DNA of 64,000 nucleotides, from positions 26,462 to 90,461 of the forward strand of contig DENJ01000120.1 in the NCBI GenBank assembly GCA_002359635.1, given 5' to 3'. Positions 26,139-36,773 of the stretch are shown one piece after another. This DNA comes from Burkholderiales bacterium UBA2647. Lineage in GTDB: Bacteria; Pseudomonadota; Gammaproteobacteria; Burkholderiales; Burkholderiaceae_E. Positions within the stretch are counted from its first letter, which is position 1. Each line of letters opens with the position of its first letter. The translations under genes and the position numbers were made by a program. The notes beneath the pieces were generated by a model, which made no database searches, was not told where the DNA came from, and saw only the letters and a program-made list of their open reading frames with translations.

Positions 26139-27290
26139 CTAATTGGTGGATAACGATGTCAGAGACCAGTGCATCGAGGATTGGTTTTCAGAGAACTCCT
26201 GGCTTGCATGCACCTGCATGCTTTGCACCATGGCCTCTCTGACAAGTTCGATGCCTGATCGCTCCTGCGCGCTGATGTGGATTCGATGGATCCTACCATA
26301 GGGATCTTTTTGCACACCGGGGCTCAGGTTAAGCAAATCGCACTTATTCACGATGTCAATGCGTGGCAAATCCCCCGCGCCGATTTCGCGTAAAACCTTG
26401 AACACTTCCTCGGCTTGGCGCTCTCTTTCCTGGCTAGCGCCATCGAGCACATGCAGGAGCAAATCCGCCTGCGCGGTTTCCTCGAGGGTGGCATGAAATG
26501 CGTCGACCAGACCGTGGGGCAAATCGCGTACAAATCCGACGGTATCTGAAAGTACACAGTCGATACCCTGGCCAAGATGAATGCGGCGCGTCAGCGTGTC
26601 GAGCGTGGCAAAAAGCTTGTCTGCAGCAAATGCCGGCGCTTCAGAACCCGCAAGCGCATTAAACAGGGTCGACTTTCCCGCATTGGTGTACCCAACCAGC
26701 GAGACCTTGTAGGCGCCTTGCCGATGTCTGGCTTTTCGACGGGTCTGCCGTTGCTTGGCCATCAAGGATAGTCGTTCACGAAGGCGTCGGATTTTGACCT
26801 CAATCATTCGCCGATCGAGTTCGATCTGGCGCTCACCTGGTCCGCCACGCACGCCGATCCCCCCGCGTTGCCTCTCAAGGTGTGTCCACATTCTTACGAG
26901 CCGGGTTGATTGATGCTGCAGCCGCGCAAGCTCCACTTGAGCCTGCCCTTCCTGACTCTGGGCTCGCCGTGCAAAAATCTCAAGAATGAGTTCGGTTCGG
27001 TCAAGCACGGGCAGGTTCCAGAGCCGGTTCAAGTTTCGCTGATGCACCGCCGAAAGCGCCTGATCAAAAACCACTTCGGTGATCGATTCATCCGCAATCA
27101 TTGTTGCAATCTCTTCAGCCTTGCCGCTTCCTATGAATAAAGCTGGGTCAGGGCGATCGCGACGACAACGAAGTCTCACTGCAGGGGCCAAGCCTGCCGA
27201 TAAGGCTAGTGCGTGCAATTCGTCGAGGTCAGCGGATGCCCGTCGCTGCGAATCAACTGCGATCAGCAGGCTGCGTGAAGAAAAGGTCAC
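26139..27290 (-). CDS. hflX: Ribosome-associated GTPase HflX
   Basis: A 383-residue OBG-HflX GTPase. It has the N-terminal HflX domain, then [19 protein letters not shown], then the G domain with [12 protein letters not shown] (G1), [10 protein letters not shown] (G3) and NKCD (G4). HflX splits stalled 70S ribosomes, for example after heat or antibiotic stress. The start is GTG at 27290, overlapping the hfq stop by 4 nt (GTGA). No better start exists downstream before the conserved N-terminal domain. Confidence 0.95.
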   Translation of the reverse strand: MTFSSRSLLIAVDSQRRASADLDELHALALSAGLAPAVRLRCRRDRPDPALFIGSGKAEEIATMIADESITEVVFDQALSAVHQRNLNRLWNLPVLDRTELILEIFARRAQSQEGQAQVELARLQHQSTRLVRMWTHLERQRGGIGVRGGPGERQIELDRRMIEVKIRRLRERLSLMAKQRQTRRKARHRQGAYKVSLVGYTNAGKSTLFNALAGSEAPAFAADKLFATLDTLTRRIHLGQGIDCVLSDTVGFVRDLPHGLVDAFHATLEETAQADLLLHVLDGASQERERQAEEVFKVLREIGAGDLPRIDIVNKCDLLNLSPGVQKDPYGRIHRIHISAQERSGIELVREAMVQSMQVHASQEFSENQSSMHWSLTSLSTN

Positions 27291-27523
27291 CCTGCGTCGG
27301 CGTCAGAGGAAAAATTAACGGCGCGCCCAGGTACGACGGTTGAAATCGCATGCTTGTAGACCATTTGGGTCACCGTATTTCTGAGTAGCACGACGTACTG
27401 GTCAAACGACTCGATGTGCCCCTGCAACTTAATGCCATTAACAAGATAAATTGACACTGGAACATGCTCTTTCCGAAGCATGTTGAGAAAGGGGTCCTGC
27501 AAAAGCTGCCCTTTATTGCTCAT
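27287..27523 (-). CDS. hfq: RNA chaperone Hfq
   Basis: A 78-residue Sm-like protein that forms a hexamer and pairs small RNAs with mRNAs. Sm1 ([20 protein letters not shown] and onward) and Sm2 ([11 protein letters not shown], with the KH pocket) are intact. The start at 27523 has CGGAG ahead of it. The reading frame continues 45 codons upstream but lacks homology there. The C-terminal tail is short ([10 protein letters not shown]), as in most Betaproteobacteria. It lies 95 nt after der and is coupled to hflX. Confidence 0.97.
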   Translation of the reverse strand: MSNKGQLLQDPFLNMLRKEHVPVSIYLVNGIKLQGHIESFDQYVVLLRNTVTQMVYKHAISTVVPGRAVNFSSDADAG

Positions 27524-27618
27524 GGTGATAGCTCCGTTCGGTATTGTTTTCTTGTTACGGGAGTCTTTTCTTTTCCCTTTGCATTGGATTTTGCCTGCTT
27601 CCCAATGACCTACACCGC

Positions 27619-29070
27619 TCAATCCTCCTTCGCGTAGGGGTTTGTTGAAGATCGCCACTCAATACGTAGCGGCGTACCCTGCAGCTTAAACACCTCGCGA
27701 AACCAAGATTCTAAATATCTTTTATAGCTTTCTGAAATACGATCGAGCGAATTGCCGTGAACAACAACCACAGGTGGATTCTGGCCCCCTTGATGCGCAT
27801 AGCGCAGCTTAGGCCGAAACGGTCCTTTACGCGGTGGTTGTTGTCGTTCGACGGCCTCGCGCAGCGCACGGGTCAGCTTAGGGGTAGGCAACTTTGCCAT
27901 CGCTGCAGCGAAAGCCTGATTCACCGCACGCATCAAACTCGCCAACCCTCTTGAATGCTTAGCCGAAATAAAACAAAGTTCTGCAAACTGTAAGAATTGG
28001 AGAGACTGTAATAAGTCACGCTTAAAGCGCTGCTTGGCACTTGCCTCAAGCGCATCCCATTTATTCACTGCGACCACAACCGCACGTCCGGCATCAAGCA
28101 CATAGTTGGCGATGCCGGCGTCGAGATGTCCTACGCCCTCGCCAGCATCCAGCATCAGAATACAAACATGGCTTTGTTCAATGGCTTGGAGCGTTTTAAC
28201 AACAGAAAACTTCTCAACGACTTCATGTACCTTCCCGCGTTTGCGCAATCCAGCGGTATCCACCAAGGTGTAATCGCGCCCGAGGTGCTTGAAATCGATA
28301 GATAAAGCATCCCGGGTTGTGCCTGGTTTATCGAAGGCGATGACCCGTTCCTCCCCGAGAAGCGCATTGATCAAGGTTGATTTCCCTGCATTGGGCCGGC
28401 CAACGATCGCCACACGCATGGGCGCCGGACCATTTGTTGTATGCCCTTGTTGTTGGGACTCTGAAGGCGAAGCCTGATCAACGCCAGCAAGATCATGCTG
28501 CCATTCAGAAGCTTCGCGCTCCTCAGTTACCGTGCCGACAGCCTCCTTGGAAAAGCTACAGAGTTCTGCTTCGAACAAGTCATCCAATAAGGCTCTTACC
28601 CCGTCTCCATGGGCTGCCGAGACCGCAAACATTCTCGCGAATCCCAATTCCTGGAAGTCGGCAAGCACATGATCGTGACGCATGCCTTCGCATTTATTAA
28701 CCGCAAGCACAAGCTTGTTTGCGGTTCTTCTCAGCTCTGCTGCAATTTCCAAGTCGCGCGGCGCTAGGCCTTGCCGGCCATCAACAATAAAGAGAACAAC
28801 ATCGGCTTCGACAATAGCAAGCCGCGCCTGCCTTGCCATTTCGGCGGCAATGCCCTCTTTCGCGACCGGCTCAAACCCTCCTGTATCAATAACGATATAG
28901 TTTTCAGTCCCCAAGCGTCCTCTTCCGTATTGGCGATCGCGCGTCAATCCCGGAAGGTCGGCAACCAGCGCATCACGCGATCGCGTCAACCGGTTAAAGA
29001 GCGTTGACTTTCCGACATTGGGACGTCCGACAATCGCTAAGACAGGCCAGCGTTGAGGGACTTCAGGCAT
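27619..29070 (-). CDS. der: Ribosome assembly GTPase Der (EngA)
   Basis: A 483-residue tandem GTPase needed for 50S assembly. The first G domain has [12 protein letters not shown] and DTGGFEP, and the second has [12 protein letters not shown] and [12 protein letters not shown]-like C-terminal domain ends with [10 protein letters not shown] and [10 protein letters not shown]. The linker between the G domains (about residues 168-215) is acidic and somewhat long, with [13 protein letters not shown]. The ATG overlaps the end of bamB by 8 nt. Confidence 0.97.
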   Translation of the reverse strand: MPEVPQRWPVLAIVGRPNVGKSTLFNRLTRSRDALVADLPGLTRDRQYGRGRLGTENYIVIDTGGFEPVAKEGIAAEMARQARLAIVEADVVLFIVDGRQGLAPRDLEIAAELRRTANKLVLAVNKCEGMRHDHVLADFQELGFARMFAVSAAHGDGVRALLDDLFEAELCSFSKEAVGTVTEEREASEWQHDLAGVDQASPSESQQQGHTTNGPAPMRVAIVGRPNAGKSTLINALLGEERVIAFDKPGTTRDALSIDFKHLGRDYTLVDTAGLRKRGKVHEVVEKFSVVKTLQAIEQSHVCILMLDAGEGVGHLDAGIANYVLDAGRAVVVAVNKWDALEASAKQRFKRDLLQSLQFLQFAELCFISAKHSRGLASLMRAVNQAFAAAMAKLPTPKLTRALREAVERQQPPRKGPFRPKLRYAHQGGQNPPVVVVHGNSLDRISESYKRYLESWFREVFKLQGTPLRIEWRSSTNPYAKED

Positions 29071-30334
29071 GAGTCATTCGAAAGCCGGTGATGGACCCAT
29101 CCCCGGCAATCGTCCAGCCCTGCTGCTGGTCCAGCAGTGGCGCACAGACAAGCGGCTTAGACGCAACACTTAGCCGTCCAAGCAGTTGCCCTTGTTCGCG
29201 ACCCAGGGCATGCAAGACGCCTTCTTCATCGGCCACAAGCCCCAGACGCGAACCGAGCGCAGGCGCTGAGAGTCGACGACCCCTCAGCGCCTCCTGTTTC
29301 CATTGCGGCGCGCCGCTTCGACTGAAGGACTGAATCTGGCCACGATCGTCTACGGCGATGACCTGCACCGCATCCGCTGCAAGACCGCCCACAGCCGTAA
29401 AGTCGCGCGCCCAGCGCAACTGGCCACTTTGGCTATCGAAGCTCGATAGCTTGCCTTGAAAACTAGCGGCCAGCACCTCGCCCTCACTTACGATGGGTTG
29501 CCCCAGGACATCGGAGAGCCGTTCAATCTCAGTGGTACCTCGCGGCGCAGACACCGAAGCTTCCCAGATCACCTGACCATTTGCTGCGTTCACCGCCATC
29601 ATTCGGCCACCGGGCAAGCCTATAAACACCGTTTGCCCTTGAATCACTGCGGCGTTTGTTGCACGCAAAACAAGCGGTGGACTTTGTCTCGCAATACTCC
29701 AGCGCACCTGGCCTCGTTCAAGATCCAACGCTTGGATCCGGTTGTCGCTGGTCCGAACCACGACAATCCCGGCACCTGCCGCGGGGACGGAAACAGCTTC
29801 TGCACCGAGATAGCTTGACCATTGCAAGGCTCCGCTTCGATCCCATGCCAGCAAAAAACCATCACGACCTGCTGCAAACAGTCGCCCTTCGAGACTTGCG
29901 ACGCCGCTGCTGAAGCCCTTGGGGTAGCGATATTCAAAACCGCGCTGACCGCTCGTGAGATCAAAGGCACTGAGCATGCCGCTGCGGGTAGCGACAAATA
30001 ACTTGCCCTCGAATATCGATGGCGCAAAGCCCTGGCCGATCTCATCAAGATTTGTCCGCCAAAGCAGACTGAGCTGATTGCTGACACCTAACTCAGGCAA
30101 GGGCGGCAACTTCGGCTTTGCCGAGGACCAGGGCATCCACGAGGAAACCGTATTGAGGGCTGAACAAGCGCTCAGTGAACTGCCAACCGCCGAACCTGCA
30201 GCCAGGCATTTCAAGGCACGAGCGATCGCCGAACGCCGCGTTGAACCCCCGATCTCTGCGAACGCTGCCGCGTCGAGGCAGCCTGCTGCGATCGCTTCGA
30301 CCTGTTGCTGCTTACTTAGCTTCATCTGGCTCAT
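29063..30334 (-). CDS. bamB: Outer membrane assembly lipoprotein BamB
   Basis: A 423-residue beta-propeller lipoprotein of the BAM complex. PQQ-like repeat segments such as [40 protein letters not shown] and [13 protein letters not shown] are visible. The lipobox LSAC places the lipidated Cys at residue 57. That is unusual, since 30 or more polar residues and a twin arginine (TRR, 32-34) precede the hydrophobic segment, where most BamB signals are about 20 residues. The ATG at 30334 overlaps the upstream stop (ATGA), which supports this start. A later non-ATG start would give a normal signal peptide. The gene is followed by der, as in E. coli. Confidence 0.92.
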   Translation of the reverse strand: MSQMKLSKQQQVEAIAAGCLDAAAFAEIGGSTRRSAIARALKCLAAGSAVGSSLSACSALNTVSSWMPWSSAKPKLPPLPELGVSNQLSLLWRTNLDEIGQGFAPSIFEGKLFVATRSGMLSAFDLTSGQRGFEYRYPKGFSSGVASLEGRLFAAGRDGFLLAWDRSGALQWSSYLGAEAVSVPAAGAGIVVVRTSDNRIQALDLERGQVRWSIARQSPPLVLRATNAAVIQGQTVFIGLPGGRMMAVNAANGQVIWEASVSAPRGTTEIERLSDVLGQPIVSEGEVLAASFQGKLSSFDSQSGQLRWARDFTAVGGLAADAVQVIAVDDRGQIQSFSRSGAPQWKQEALRGRRLSAPALGSRLGLVADEEGVLHALGREQGQLLGRLSVASKPLVCAPLLDQQQGWTIAGDGSITGFRMTHA

Positions 30335-30990
30335 GAGGTTTTGCCTGGAGACGATGCGGCATGATCCCGCTTAATTTGCAGCAGTTGCTTCCAGCCCGGG
30401 TCATCCATGCTCTTTTCTAGCGCCTCTTCCCAGGCCTTCACTGCTTCCTCTTTACGTCCCAGAGAAATCAGCGCATCACCACGACGATCGAGGCGAGAAA
30501 GCTCAAATGATTCAGCCGATTTGGCTGATTTCATTGCGTCTAAAACAGTGAGCGCCTCGTCTGCCTTGCCATCTTCAAGCAGTGCAGCGGCAAGCCTTAA
30601 ACGCGCCACCGCCACAAGACCCTCGTCTTTGCCTTTGTCAACCACCCATTGCAATAAGGTCGTCGTGGTCTTCAAATCACCTGCAAACGCATGCTGCTTC
30701 GCGCTCAACAATGCTGCGAGCGGCGCATAAGCCGTTTTGGGGTACTGCTCAAAAAGACTTCCCGATTCTTGCTTAAGCGCTTGCAAATCAGCTTTGGCCG
30801 ATGCAATCACCACCCTGTCATAAATTTCCGCGGCCTCTTGCGCCTGCTTGTCCTCATACCAGCCCCAAGCTCGCCATCCGGCGATTGACAATAGGCCGAG
30901 GGCAAACAGCATACTGACCCAGTTGCCGTGGCGCTTCCACCAGTCTTTGAGCCGATCGACCTCTTCCGCTTCAAAATGATGATCTGACAT
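30331..30990 (-). CDS. yfgM: YfgM-type TPR inner-membrane protein
   Basis: A 219-residue ancillary SecYEG translocon protein. A short cytoplasmic N-terminus ([24 protein letters not shown] in outline) is followed by one helix (about residues 27-43) and a periplasmic tetratricopeptide-like domain with AEIYDRVV, YPKTAYAPLAALLSAK and ARLRLAAALLEDGKADEAL. Its ATG overlaps the hisS stop by 1 nt (TGATG) and its stop overlaps bamB. Gene order hisS-yfgM-bamB-der is conserved in Beta- and Gammaproteobacteria. Confidence 0.92.
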   Translation of the reverse strand: MSDHHFEAEEVDRLKDWWKRHGNWVSMLFALGLLSIAGWRAWGWYEDKQAQEAAEIYDRVVIASAKADLQALKQESGSLFEQYPKTAYAPLAALLSAKQHAFAGDLKTTTTLLQWVVDKGKDEGLVAVARLRLAAALLEDGKADEALTVLDAMKSAKSAESFELSRLDRRGDALISLGRKEEAVKAWEEALEKSMDDPGWKQLLQIKRDHAASSPGKTS

Positions 30991-32291
30991 CAGTGCTGTA
31001 CTCCAAAACCATGCTCAAGAATGTGTTTGGCCGCATCGCTCATCGCAACCCGGACCTGACTCACCGAAGAATCACGCAAATCCTTAATCGTCGCCACGCC
31101 CTGGGTCAGCTCGTCTTCGCCCAGGACCACCGCGTACGCGGCACCAGAGGCATCGGCCCGGCGAAACTGGGACTTGAAACTACCGCCGCCACAGTGCAGC
31201 AAGACATCGAGACCGTGATCGCGCAACTGCTCGGCCAGATCCATTGCCGCCAAGGTTGATTGTGTCGCCTGATGGACCAGGTAAACATCGCAGGCCGTAG
31301 CCTGGGGTGGTAGATGCATTTGCAAGAGATCAAGTATTCTTTCTACGCCGATGGCAAAGCCGCAACCCGGCGCTGCTTTGCCGCCCAGGGTTTCGATGAG
31401 CCCGTCGTAACGACCACCACCGCAAACCGTCAGTGGCGGCTTACCATCGATTTCAGCCACCCACTCAAAAACGCTCAAGTTGTAATAATCAAGCCCCCGC
31501 ACCAGGCGCGGGTTGATGTTAAAGCCAAGACCGCGGCGCCGCAGCAAGGCTTGCAAACCCTCGAAATGCGCGATCGAAGCCTCCCCGAGAAACGCATCGA
31601 GTCTCGGAGCAGCTTCAATCAGGGCTTGCATGGAAGGATTCTTGCTGTCCAAAATCCGCAAGGGGTTGCTATGCAGCCGTCGCCTTGCGTCCTCATCGAG
31701 TGTTGATTCATGGGCTTCAAAGTAGGCGATTAAGGCCTGACGATGCGCAAGTCGCTCGTCGCTCTGTCCCAACGAGTTAATCTCCAGACGCAGCGCTTTC
31801 AGTCCAAGCTCTTCCCAAAGCCTGGCACAAAGCAGAATCAACTCGGCATCGATATCCGGCCCCTCCAAGCCAAGCGCTTCAAGGCCGACCTGATGAAACT
31901 GCCGGTAGCGACCGCGTTGAGGCCGCTCATGACGGAACATCGGGCCCTGGTACCAAAGTCGTTGGGGGCCATCGTGAAGCAGGTGGTGCTCGATAACAGC
32001 GCGGACAACGCCTGCTGTTGATTCAGGCCTCAGGGTGAGTTGTTCACCGTTAAGCGCATCGGTGAAGGAGTACATCTCTTTTTCGACGATGTCGGTCACC
32101 TCCCCGATGCCCCTCAAGAACAGGCCGGTGTGCTCAAGAATCGGCGTACGGATCTGCCGGTAACCATAGCTCGTGACCACGGCGGCGACTGTTTCCTCAA
32201 AGTAACGCCACAAACCCTCTTGAGCGGGTAAGACATCATTCATCCCACGGACGGCCTGTAGCGGCGCGATTCTTGTTTTGCTCTTGTTCAC
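30990..32291 (-). CDS. hisS: Histidyl-tRNA synthetase
   Basis: A class II synthetase of 433 residues from the preferred start. The N-terminus reads [12 protein letters not shown]. Motif 2 is the [19 protein letters not shown] region, the histidine motifs are LVRGLDYY and GGGRYDGL, and motif 3 lies in [11 protein letters not shown]. The anticodon-binding domain ends the protein. No ATG lies near the family start. GTG at 32291 leaves an 11-residue lead, and the longer TTG frame from 32366 adds residues foreign to the family. It lies 96 nt downstream of ispG. Confidence 0.95.
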   Translation of the reverse strand: MNKSKTRIAPLQAVRGMNDVLPAQEGLWRYFEETVAAVVTSYGYRQIRTPILEHTGLFLRGIGEVTDIVEKEMYSFTDALNGEQLTLRPESTAGVVRAVIEHHLLHDGPQRLWYQGPMFRHERPQRGRYRQFHQVGLEALGLEGPDIDAELILLCARLWEELGLKALRLEINSLGQSDERLAHRQALIAYFEAHESTLDEDARRRLHSNPLRILDSKNPSMQALIEAAPRLDAFLGEASIAHFEGLQALLRRRGLGFNINPRLVRGLDYYNLSVFEWVAEIDGKPPLTVCGGGRYDGLIETLGGKAAPGCGFAIGVERILDLLQMHLPPQATACDVYLVHQATQSTLAAMDLAEQLRDHGLDVLLHCGGGSFKSQFRRADASGAAYAVVLGEDELTQGVATIKDLRDSSVSQVRVAMSDAAKHILEHGFGVQH

Positions 32292-32387
32292 TCGTATAAC
32301 TTTACTGGTTAAGAACCGACCTGAGGTAGTCAGGGCAAAGACCCTGGCAGCGGCCAGCGCGATCAAGCCATTTTTGCCATCATGACG

Positions 32388-33698
32388 CTAAACACCCTGG
32401 GATTCGCTGAGCTTTCCAAATCTCGATTTCACATAAGACTCGACGATTTCCTGAAAGTCCCGGGCAATGTGATCCCCTTTTAAGGTGACTCGACGCTCGC
32501 CGTCGATGAAGACCGGCGCAACCGGCGCCTCGCCGGACCCCGGCAATGATATGCCAACATCCGCATGGCGGCTCTCACCTGGACCGTTGACCACACAACC
32601 CATGACTGCAACCTGCAGGGTTTCCACACCTGGGTAATGCGCACGCCACTGCGGCATCTGCTCGCGCAGCCAACGCTGAATATCGTCAGCGAGTTCCTGA
32701 AAGAAAGTGCTTGTCGTTCGCCCGCAACCGGGACAGGCGACAACCATCGGCGTGAAGGCCCTCAACCCCATGGTTTGCAGCAATTCCTGGGCAACGATAA
32801 CCTCTTTTCGTCGATCACCGCCTGGTTCAGGCGTCAGAGAAACGCGAATCGTGTCACCAATACCCTCTTGCAAAAGAATGCCCATGGCAGCGCTTGACGC
32901 AACAATGCCTTTGCTTCCCATGCCGGCCTCCGTGAGGCCCAGATGTAACGACTGGTCGCACCGCGCCGCAAGCGAGCGATAAACTGCAATAAGATCTTGC
33001 ACGCTAGAGACCTTGGCCGACAGACAGATTTGCGCAGCGTCCATGCCCAAACGCATGGCGGCATCGGTACTCTCAAGTGCCGAAGTCACCAAGGCTTCGC
33101 GCATGACCGCCGATGCCTCCCAGGGTTTAGCACGTTTGGCATTCTCGTCCATTAAACGGGCAAGTACCGCTTGATCCAAGCTACCCCAATTGACCCCAAT
33201 CCTGACCGGCTTATCCCAACGCATCGCCGTTTCGATCAGCGAGGCGAAATGATGATCGCGCTTCGATCCCGAGCCAACATTGCCCGGATTGATTCGGTAT
33301 TTCGACAGCGCCTGCGCGCATTCGGGAACCTCTTGCAGCAGCTTGTGACCGTTGTAGTGAAAATCGCCAACCAAGGGCACATCAACACCCATACGATCCA
33401 GTTGCTCTCGGATTGCTGAAACAGCCTTTGCCGCCTCTATCGAATTGACGGTCAGCCGCACGATTTCAGAGCCCGCAGCGGCAAGCTCCTTCACTTGAAT
33501 GGCGGTTGCGATCACATCGGCGGTGTCGGTATTTGTCATCGACTGCACGACAATCGGAGCATCCCCGCCGATGCGGACTTCACGTTTTCCCCAGCGCAAA
33601 ACACTCTGCAGCGATCGCCGACGGGAAAGACTCGATGCCCGTGTCGGCTCAAGTGGCGCTTGCGACTGCATTGCAGGGTTGGAAGGTAAATGGTTCAT
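32388..33698 (-). CDS. ispG: (E)-4-hydroxy-3-methylbut-2-enyl-diphosphate synthase
   Basis: A 436-residue [4Fe-4S] enzyme that converts MEcPP to HMBPP in the non-mevalonate isoprenoid pathway. It has the TIM barrel start [17 protein letters not shown], the NPGNVGS phosphate motif, the cluster motif CPGCGR and GCVVNGPGE with the third Cys. A roughly 30-residue insert after the conserved barrel is normal for the proteobacterial form. The first 30 residues are variable. It lies 30 nt after the rodZ-like gene, as in the conserved rodZ-ispG-hisS order. Confidence 0.96.
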   Translation of the reverse strand: MNHLPSNPAMQSQAPLEPTRASSLSRRRSLQSVLRWGKREVRIGGDAPIVVQSMTNTDTADVIATAIQVKELAAAGSEIVRLTVNSIEAAKAVSAIREQLDRMGVDVPLVGDFHYNGHKLLQEVPECAQALSKYRINPGNVGSGSKRDHHFASLIETAMRWDKPVRIGVNWGSLDQAVLARLMDENAKRAKPWEASAVMREALVTSALESTDAAMRLGMDAAQICLSAKVSSVQDLIAVYRSLAARCDQSLHLGLTEAGMGSKGIVASSAAMGILLQEGIGDTIRVSLTPEPGGDRRKEVIVAQELLQTMGLRAFTPMVVACPGCGRTTSTFFQELADDIQRWLREQMPQWRAHYPGVETLQVAVMGCVVNGPGESRHADVGISLPGSGEAPVAPVFIDGERRVTLKGDHIARDFQEIVESYVKSRFGKLSESQGV

Positions 33699-33728
33699 GC
33701 TTGAATAACCTGCGGCAAAAAGACGACG

Positions 33729-34163
33729 CTATTGTCGTCCGAAAAAGTGGATCACCACCACAGCACTTGCAAGCATTAAGCAACACCAGGCCAACGCACT
33801 ACCTGACCCACCATGCGCAAAGCCCAACAGCCCTTTCGGCTTGATTCGGCGATGATCAATGTCGGCGTGTAATTCCGCTACACGGTGACGGTAATCTTCG
33901 GGCAAAAGCTGCTCAACGGCCTCGCGATCATCCATGCCAAGCCGTCGCGCATAGGCAAACAATACCGAGCGCACGAAGGCTGCTCCGGGCAACGCCTGCC
34001 AGTCGCCTGCTTCCAGACACTCAAACTGTTTAAGGCTCAAACCTAGGCCCTGGGCCATGGCTTGAGGACTGATACCAAGCTTTTGGCGACGATGCCGCAA
34101 ATCGAGCATGCTCTTGGGCTGTTGCTCAGCCTGCCGGTCATTCGTTGTTATTGCTCGCACCAT
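33729..34163 (-). CDS. Short RodZ-like helix-turn-helix membrane protein
   Basis: A 144-residue protein in the chromosomal position of rodZ. It has the cytoplasmic HTH_25 fold (LRHRRQKLGISPQAMAQGLGLSLKQFECLEAGDW ... LPGAAFVRSVLFAYARRLGMD, split here at residues 22-78) and one C-terminal membrane helix (about 124-141) that ends four residues later. The periplasmic domain of RodZ (usually over 150 residues) is missing. RodZ links MreB to the cell wall synthesis machinery in rods, and here it could only provide the cytoplasmic part. A frame-shifted remnant of the missing domain is not obvious in the 30 nt before ispG. Confidence 0.75.
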   Translation of the reverse strand: MVRAITTNDRQAEQQPKSMLDLRHRRQKLGISPQAMAQGLGLSLKQFECLEAGDWQALPGAAFVRSVLFAYARRLGMDDREAVEQLLPEDYRHRVAELHADIDHRRIKPKGLLGFAHGGSGSALAWCCLMLASAVVVIHFFGRQ

Positions 34164-34190
34164 CGTATGACTTATCGTGCCACCGGGGCA

Positions 34191-35381
34191 TTAGCTGAGA
34201 CGGCGCGGATCCATGCTGGGCCGCTTTTTGGTAATGTTAATGACTTCGCCTGCAAGCTGCCCACAGGCTGCATCGATATCTTCGCCCCGGGTCTTTCGAA
34301 TGGTTGCCGTGATACCCGCACTGAGCAGGCGCTCGGCAAAACGTCTGATTTGTGAAGCATCGCTTCGTTGAAGATTCGAGCCAGGAAAGGGATTGAAGGG
34401 GATCAGATTAAGCTTCGAGGGTATGCGGCTGAGCAAGGATACGAGTGCCTCGGCTTGATCAAGACGATCGTTGACGCCCTTGATCATGGTGTACTCAAAG
34501 GTGATGAAATCGCGAGGCGCGTGTTTCAAGTAGCCTTCGCAAGCACCCATCAATTGGTCAAGCGGATACTTCCGGTTTAAAGGAACCAAGCGATCGCGTA
34601 AGAGGTCGTCCGGCGCATGAAGCGAGACAGCGAGCGCCACCGGACAATCTTGCGCAAGCCGATCGATCATCGGAACCACCCCTGAGGTACTCACCGTCAC
34701 ACGCCGCCGGGATAAGCCATAAGCATGATCGGAGAGCAAAATCTGCAAGGCCTCAAGCGTGGCCTCGTAGTTTTGCAGCGGCTCTCCCATGCCCATGAAG
34801 ACCACGTTGGAGATCGGTTTGACCGTCGTAACATCCTCATCGGTATCGACAAGGTCCGCAAGGTCATCAGCGCCTTGAAAGCTATCAGCGCCTGAGCGAT
34901 CTGGCAGACGAATTGCTGAGGCGCTGGTGCTGTCGAGTAGCAAGGAACGGGCCAACCAGACCTGGGCGATAATCTCGCCAGCTGTCAGGTTGCGGTTAAA
35001 GCCCTGGGCGCCGGTCGCGCAGAAGCTACAGGCAAGTGCGCAACCGACCTGTGTCGAAACGCATAGCGTCCCACGTCGGCGCTCAGGAATAAAAACACAC
35101 TCCACCCCATTGCCCGCGCCTACATCGAAGAGCCATTTTCGTGTTGCGTCCGATGCAACATGGTCCTTGAGAATGACCGGTGTTGCGATCGGATAACGTG
35201 TGGAAAGCGAGGACCGCAGGCTTTTTGCCAGATCGGTCATGACTTCAAAGTCGCTACAACCGCGCTGGTGCAGCCACTGGAGCAGCTGGTTTGCCCTGAA
35301 AGACTTTTGGCCTAGGGCCTCGAGCTTTGGCTTGAGACTATGCGCTGAATATCCGAGGAGCTGCGTGAATTCACCGAGCAT
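34191..35381 (-). CDS. rlmN: Dual-specificity RNA methyltransferase RlmN
   Basis: A 396-residue radical SAM enzyme that makes m2A2503 in 23S rRNA and m2A37 in some tRNAs. The cluster cysteines are C114, C118 and C121 (CALACSFC) and the second catalytic Cys is C373 (DIDAACGQL). GMGEPLQNY and STSGVVPMI are standard. A 35- to 40-residue acidic insert lies at about 150-188, after the first radical SAM helix, and explains the extra length over the E. coli protein (384). It sits between ndk and the rodZ-like gene, where pilW would be expected in many relatives. Confidence 0.96.
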   Translation of the reverse strand: MLGEFTQLLGYSAHSLKPKLEALGQKSFRANQLLQWLHQRGCSDFEVMTDLAKSLRSSLSTRYPIATPVILKDHVASDATRKWLFDVGAGNGVECVFIPERRRGTLCVSTQVGCALACSFCATGAQGFNRNLTAGEIIAQVWLARSLLLDSTSASAIRLPDRSGADSFQGADDLADLVDTDEDVTTVKPISNVVFMGMGEPLQNYEATLEALQILLSDHAYGLSRRRVTVSTSGVVPMIDRLAQDCPVALAVSLHAPDDLLRDRLVPLNRKYPLDQLMGACEGYLKHAPRDFITFEYTMIKGVNDRLDQAEALVSLLSRIPSKLNLIPFNPFPGSNLQRSDASQIRRFAERLLSAGITATIRKTRGEDIDAACGQLAGEVINITKKRPSMDPRRLS

Positions 35382-35406
35382 AGACGTTCAACACCAAGGT
35401 CGGCAC

Positions 35407-35832
35407 CTAGCGGTCAAAAACCGCCATGGCCGGGAAAAAGAAAGCGATTTCAACCGATGCGGTGTCCGGACCATCAGAACCATGAACTGCATTTGCGTCG
35501 ATGCTGTCGGCAAAGTCTGCTCGGATGGTGCCAGCTGCCGCTTTCTTCGGATCGGTTGCGCCCATCAATTCACGGTTCTTCGCAATCGCATTTTCGCCCT
35601 GCAAGACCTGAACCATCACCGGACCCGAGATCATGAAGTCGACCAAATCCTTGAAAAAGGGACGCTCCCGGTGCACGCCGTAAAAGGCTTCCGCTTGGCT
35701 GCGGGACAAGTGCATCATTTGCGCTGCCGCGATCTTGAGCCCTGCGGCCTCAAAACGGGCGTAGATAGCACCGATCGCTTGTTTGGCAACCGCGTCGGGC
35801 TTTATGATCGATAAAGTTTTTTCTACAGCCAT
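35407..35832 (-). CDS. ndk: Nucleoside diphosphate kinase
   Basis: A 141-residue enzyme that balances nucleoside triphosphates. [15 protein letters not shown] opens the ferredoxin-like fold, and the active-site His is in [11 protein letters not shown] (about residue 117). The length matches the family exactly. It starts the conserved ndk-rlmN-rodZ-ispG-hisS-yfgM-bamB-der block and is divergent from the YccA-like gene. Confidence 0.97.
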   Translation of the reverse strand: MAVEKTLSIIKPDAVAKQAIGAIYARFEAAGLKIAAAQMMHLSRSQAEAFYGVHRERPFFKDLVDFMISGPVMVQVLQGENAIAKNRELMGATDPKKAAAGTIRADFADSIDANAVHGSDGPDTASVEIAFFFPAMAVFDR

Positions 35833-35993
35833 GATTATTCGCCATCACAAAGAAATTAAAGCCCGTAACTCTAACATCGTTCCCGAGGACTGATTCCTAT
35901 CCATTGTCTGAAGGGTCAATTGAAATTCCGCTCATTTCACCTTACATTGACGCTGTTAGACAACCGCGATGTCTATTTCAAGGAGTAAAACAC

Positions 35994-36773
35994 ATGAGTT
36001 ATCAACACAACGATCAATTTGGTGGAAGCAGGTCTTCTCCGTCAAACCTTCAGAGTACCCAGTTTGGACGGGGCAACGCCGACTGGCGCTCGAGTTCCTT
36101 GGGCTTTGATGCTGTTGTCGATCAGTCGCGTCAGCGTAAGGTACTGCGAAACACGTTTGCTCTGCTCGCGCTCTCGATGATTCCGACCATCGCAGGCGCA
36201 TGGATTGGCGTACAAACCAAGTTCAGCAGTCTTTTTGCCGGAAGCCCCTTTATCGGTGCCATTGCTTTTTTGGCGATTGCCTTTGGCTTTTTCTATTTGA
36301 TTGAGCGGAACAAAAACTCCGCAGCTGGGGTGGGCTTGCTGCTGGTGTTTACCGGCTTCATGGGACTGATGCTCTCGGGCTTGATTGGCAGCGTGTTGGG
36401 GCTTCGCAACGGCGCGAGCCTAATCATGATGGCTTTTGGCGGCACTGCAAGTATTTTTGCCGTGATGGCAGGGATCGCTACCGTCTCTAAGCGAGATTTC
36501 ACCAACATGGGTAAGTTCCTGACGATAGGGGTCGTGCTCTTGATCGTGGCAAGCCTGGCAAACATCTTCTTTCAAATGCCAGCCTTGATGCTCACGATCT
36601 CTGTGCTCGCCATAGCGATTTTCTCCGCTTTTATCCTGGTAGACATTCAGCGAATCTTGCAAGGTGGTGAAGACAACTACGTCACAGCCACGCTTAGCAT
36701 TTATTTGAGTGTTTATAACGTGTTTAGCAATCTGCTGGCCATTCTAGGCATCGTTGGCGGAGACCGCGACTAA
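35994..36773 (+). CDS. Bax inhibitor-1 family membrane protein (YccA-like)
   Basis: A 259-residue membrane protein with seven predicted helices between about residues 48 and 255, including FLAIAFGFFYLIERNKNS and IFSAFILVDIQRIL. The C-terminal half carries the UPF0005 motif VSKRDFTNMGKFLTIG. The 45-residue soluble N-terminus is rich in Ser/Gln/Asn. YccA in E. coli binds and restrains FtsH, which would link it to the hflKC genes in this window, though this remains an inference. The ATG at 35994 has AAGGAG eight bases upstream; a longer frame from 35904 is unlikely. Its stop codon overlaps the rlmD stop (CTAA). Confidence 0.88.
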   Translation: MSYQHNDQFGGSRSSPSNLQSTQFGRGNADWRSSSLGFDAVVDQSRQRKVLRNTFALLALSMIPTIAGAWIGVQTKFSSLFAGSPFIGAIAFLAIAFGFFYLIERNKNSAAGVGLLLVFTGFMGLMLSGLIGSVLGLRNGASLIMMAFGGTASIFAVMAGIATVSKRDFTNMGKFLTIGVVLLIVASLANIFFQMPALMLTISVLAIAIFSAFILVDIQRILQGGEDNYVTATLSIYLSVYNVFSNLLAILGIVGGDRD

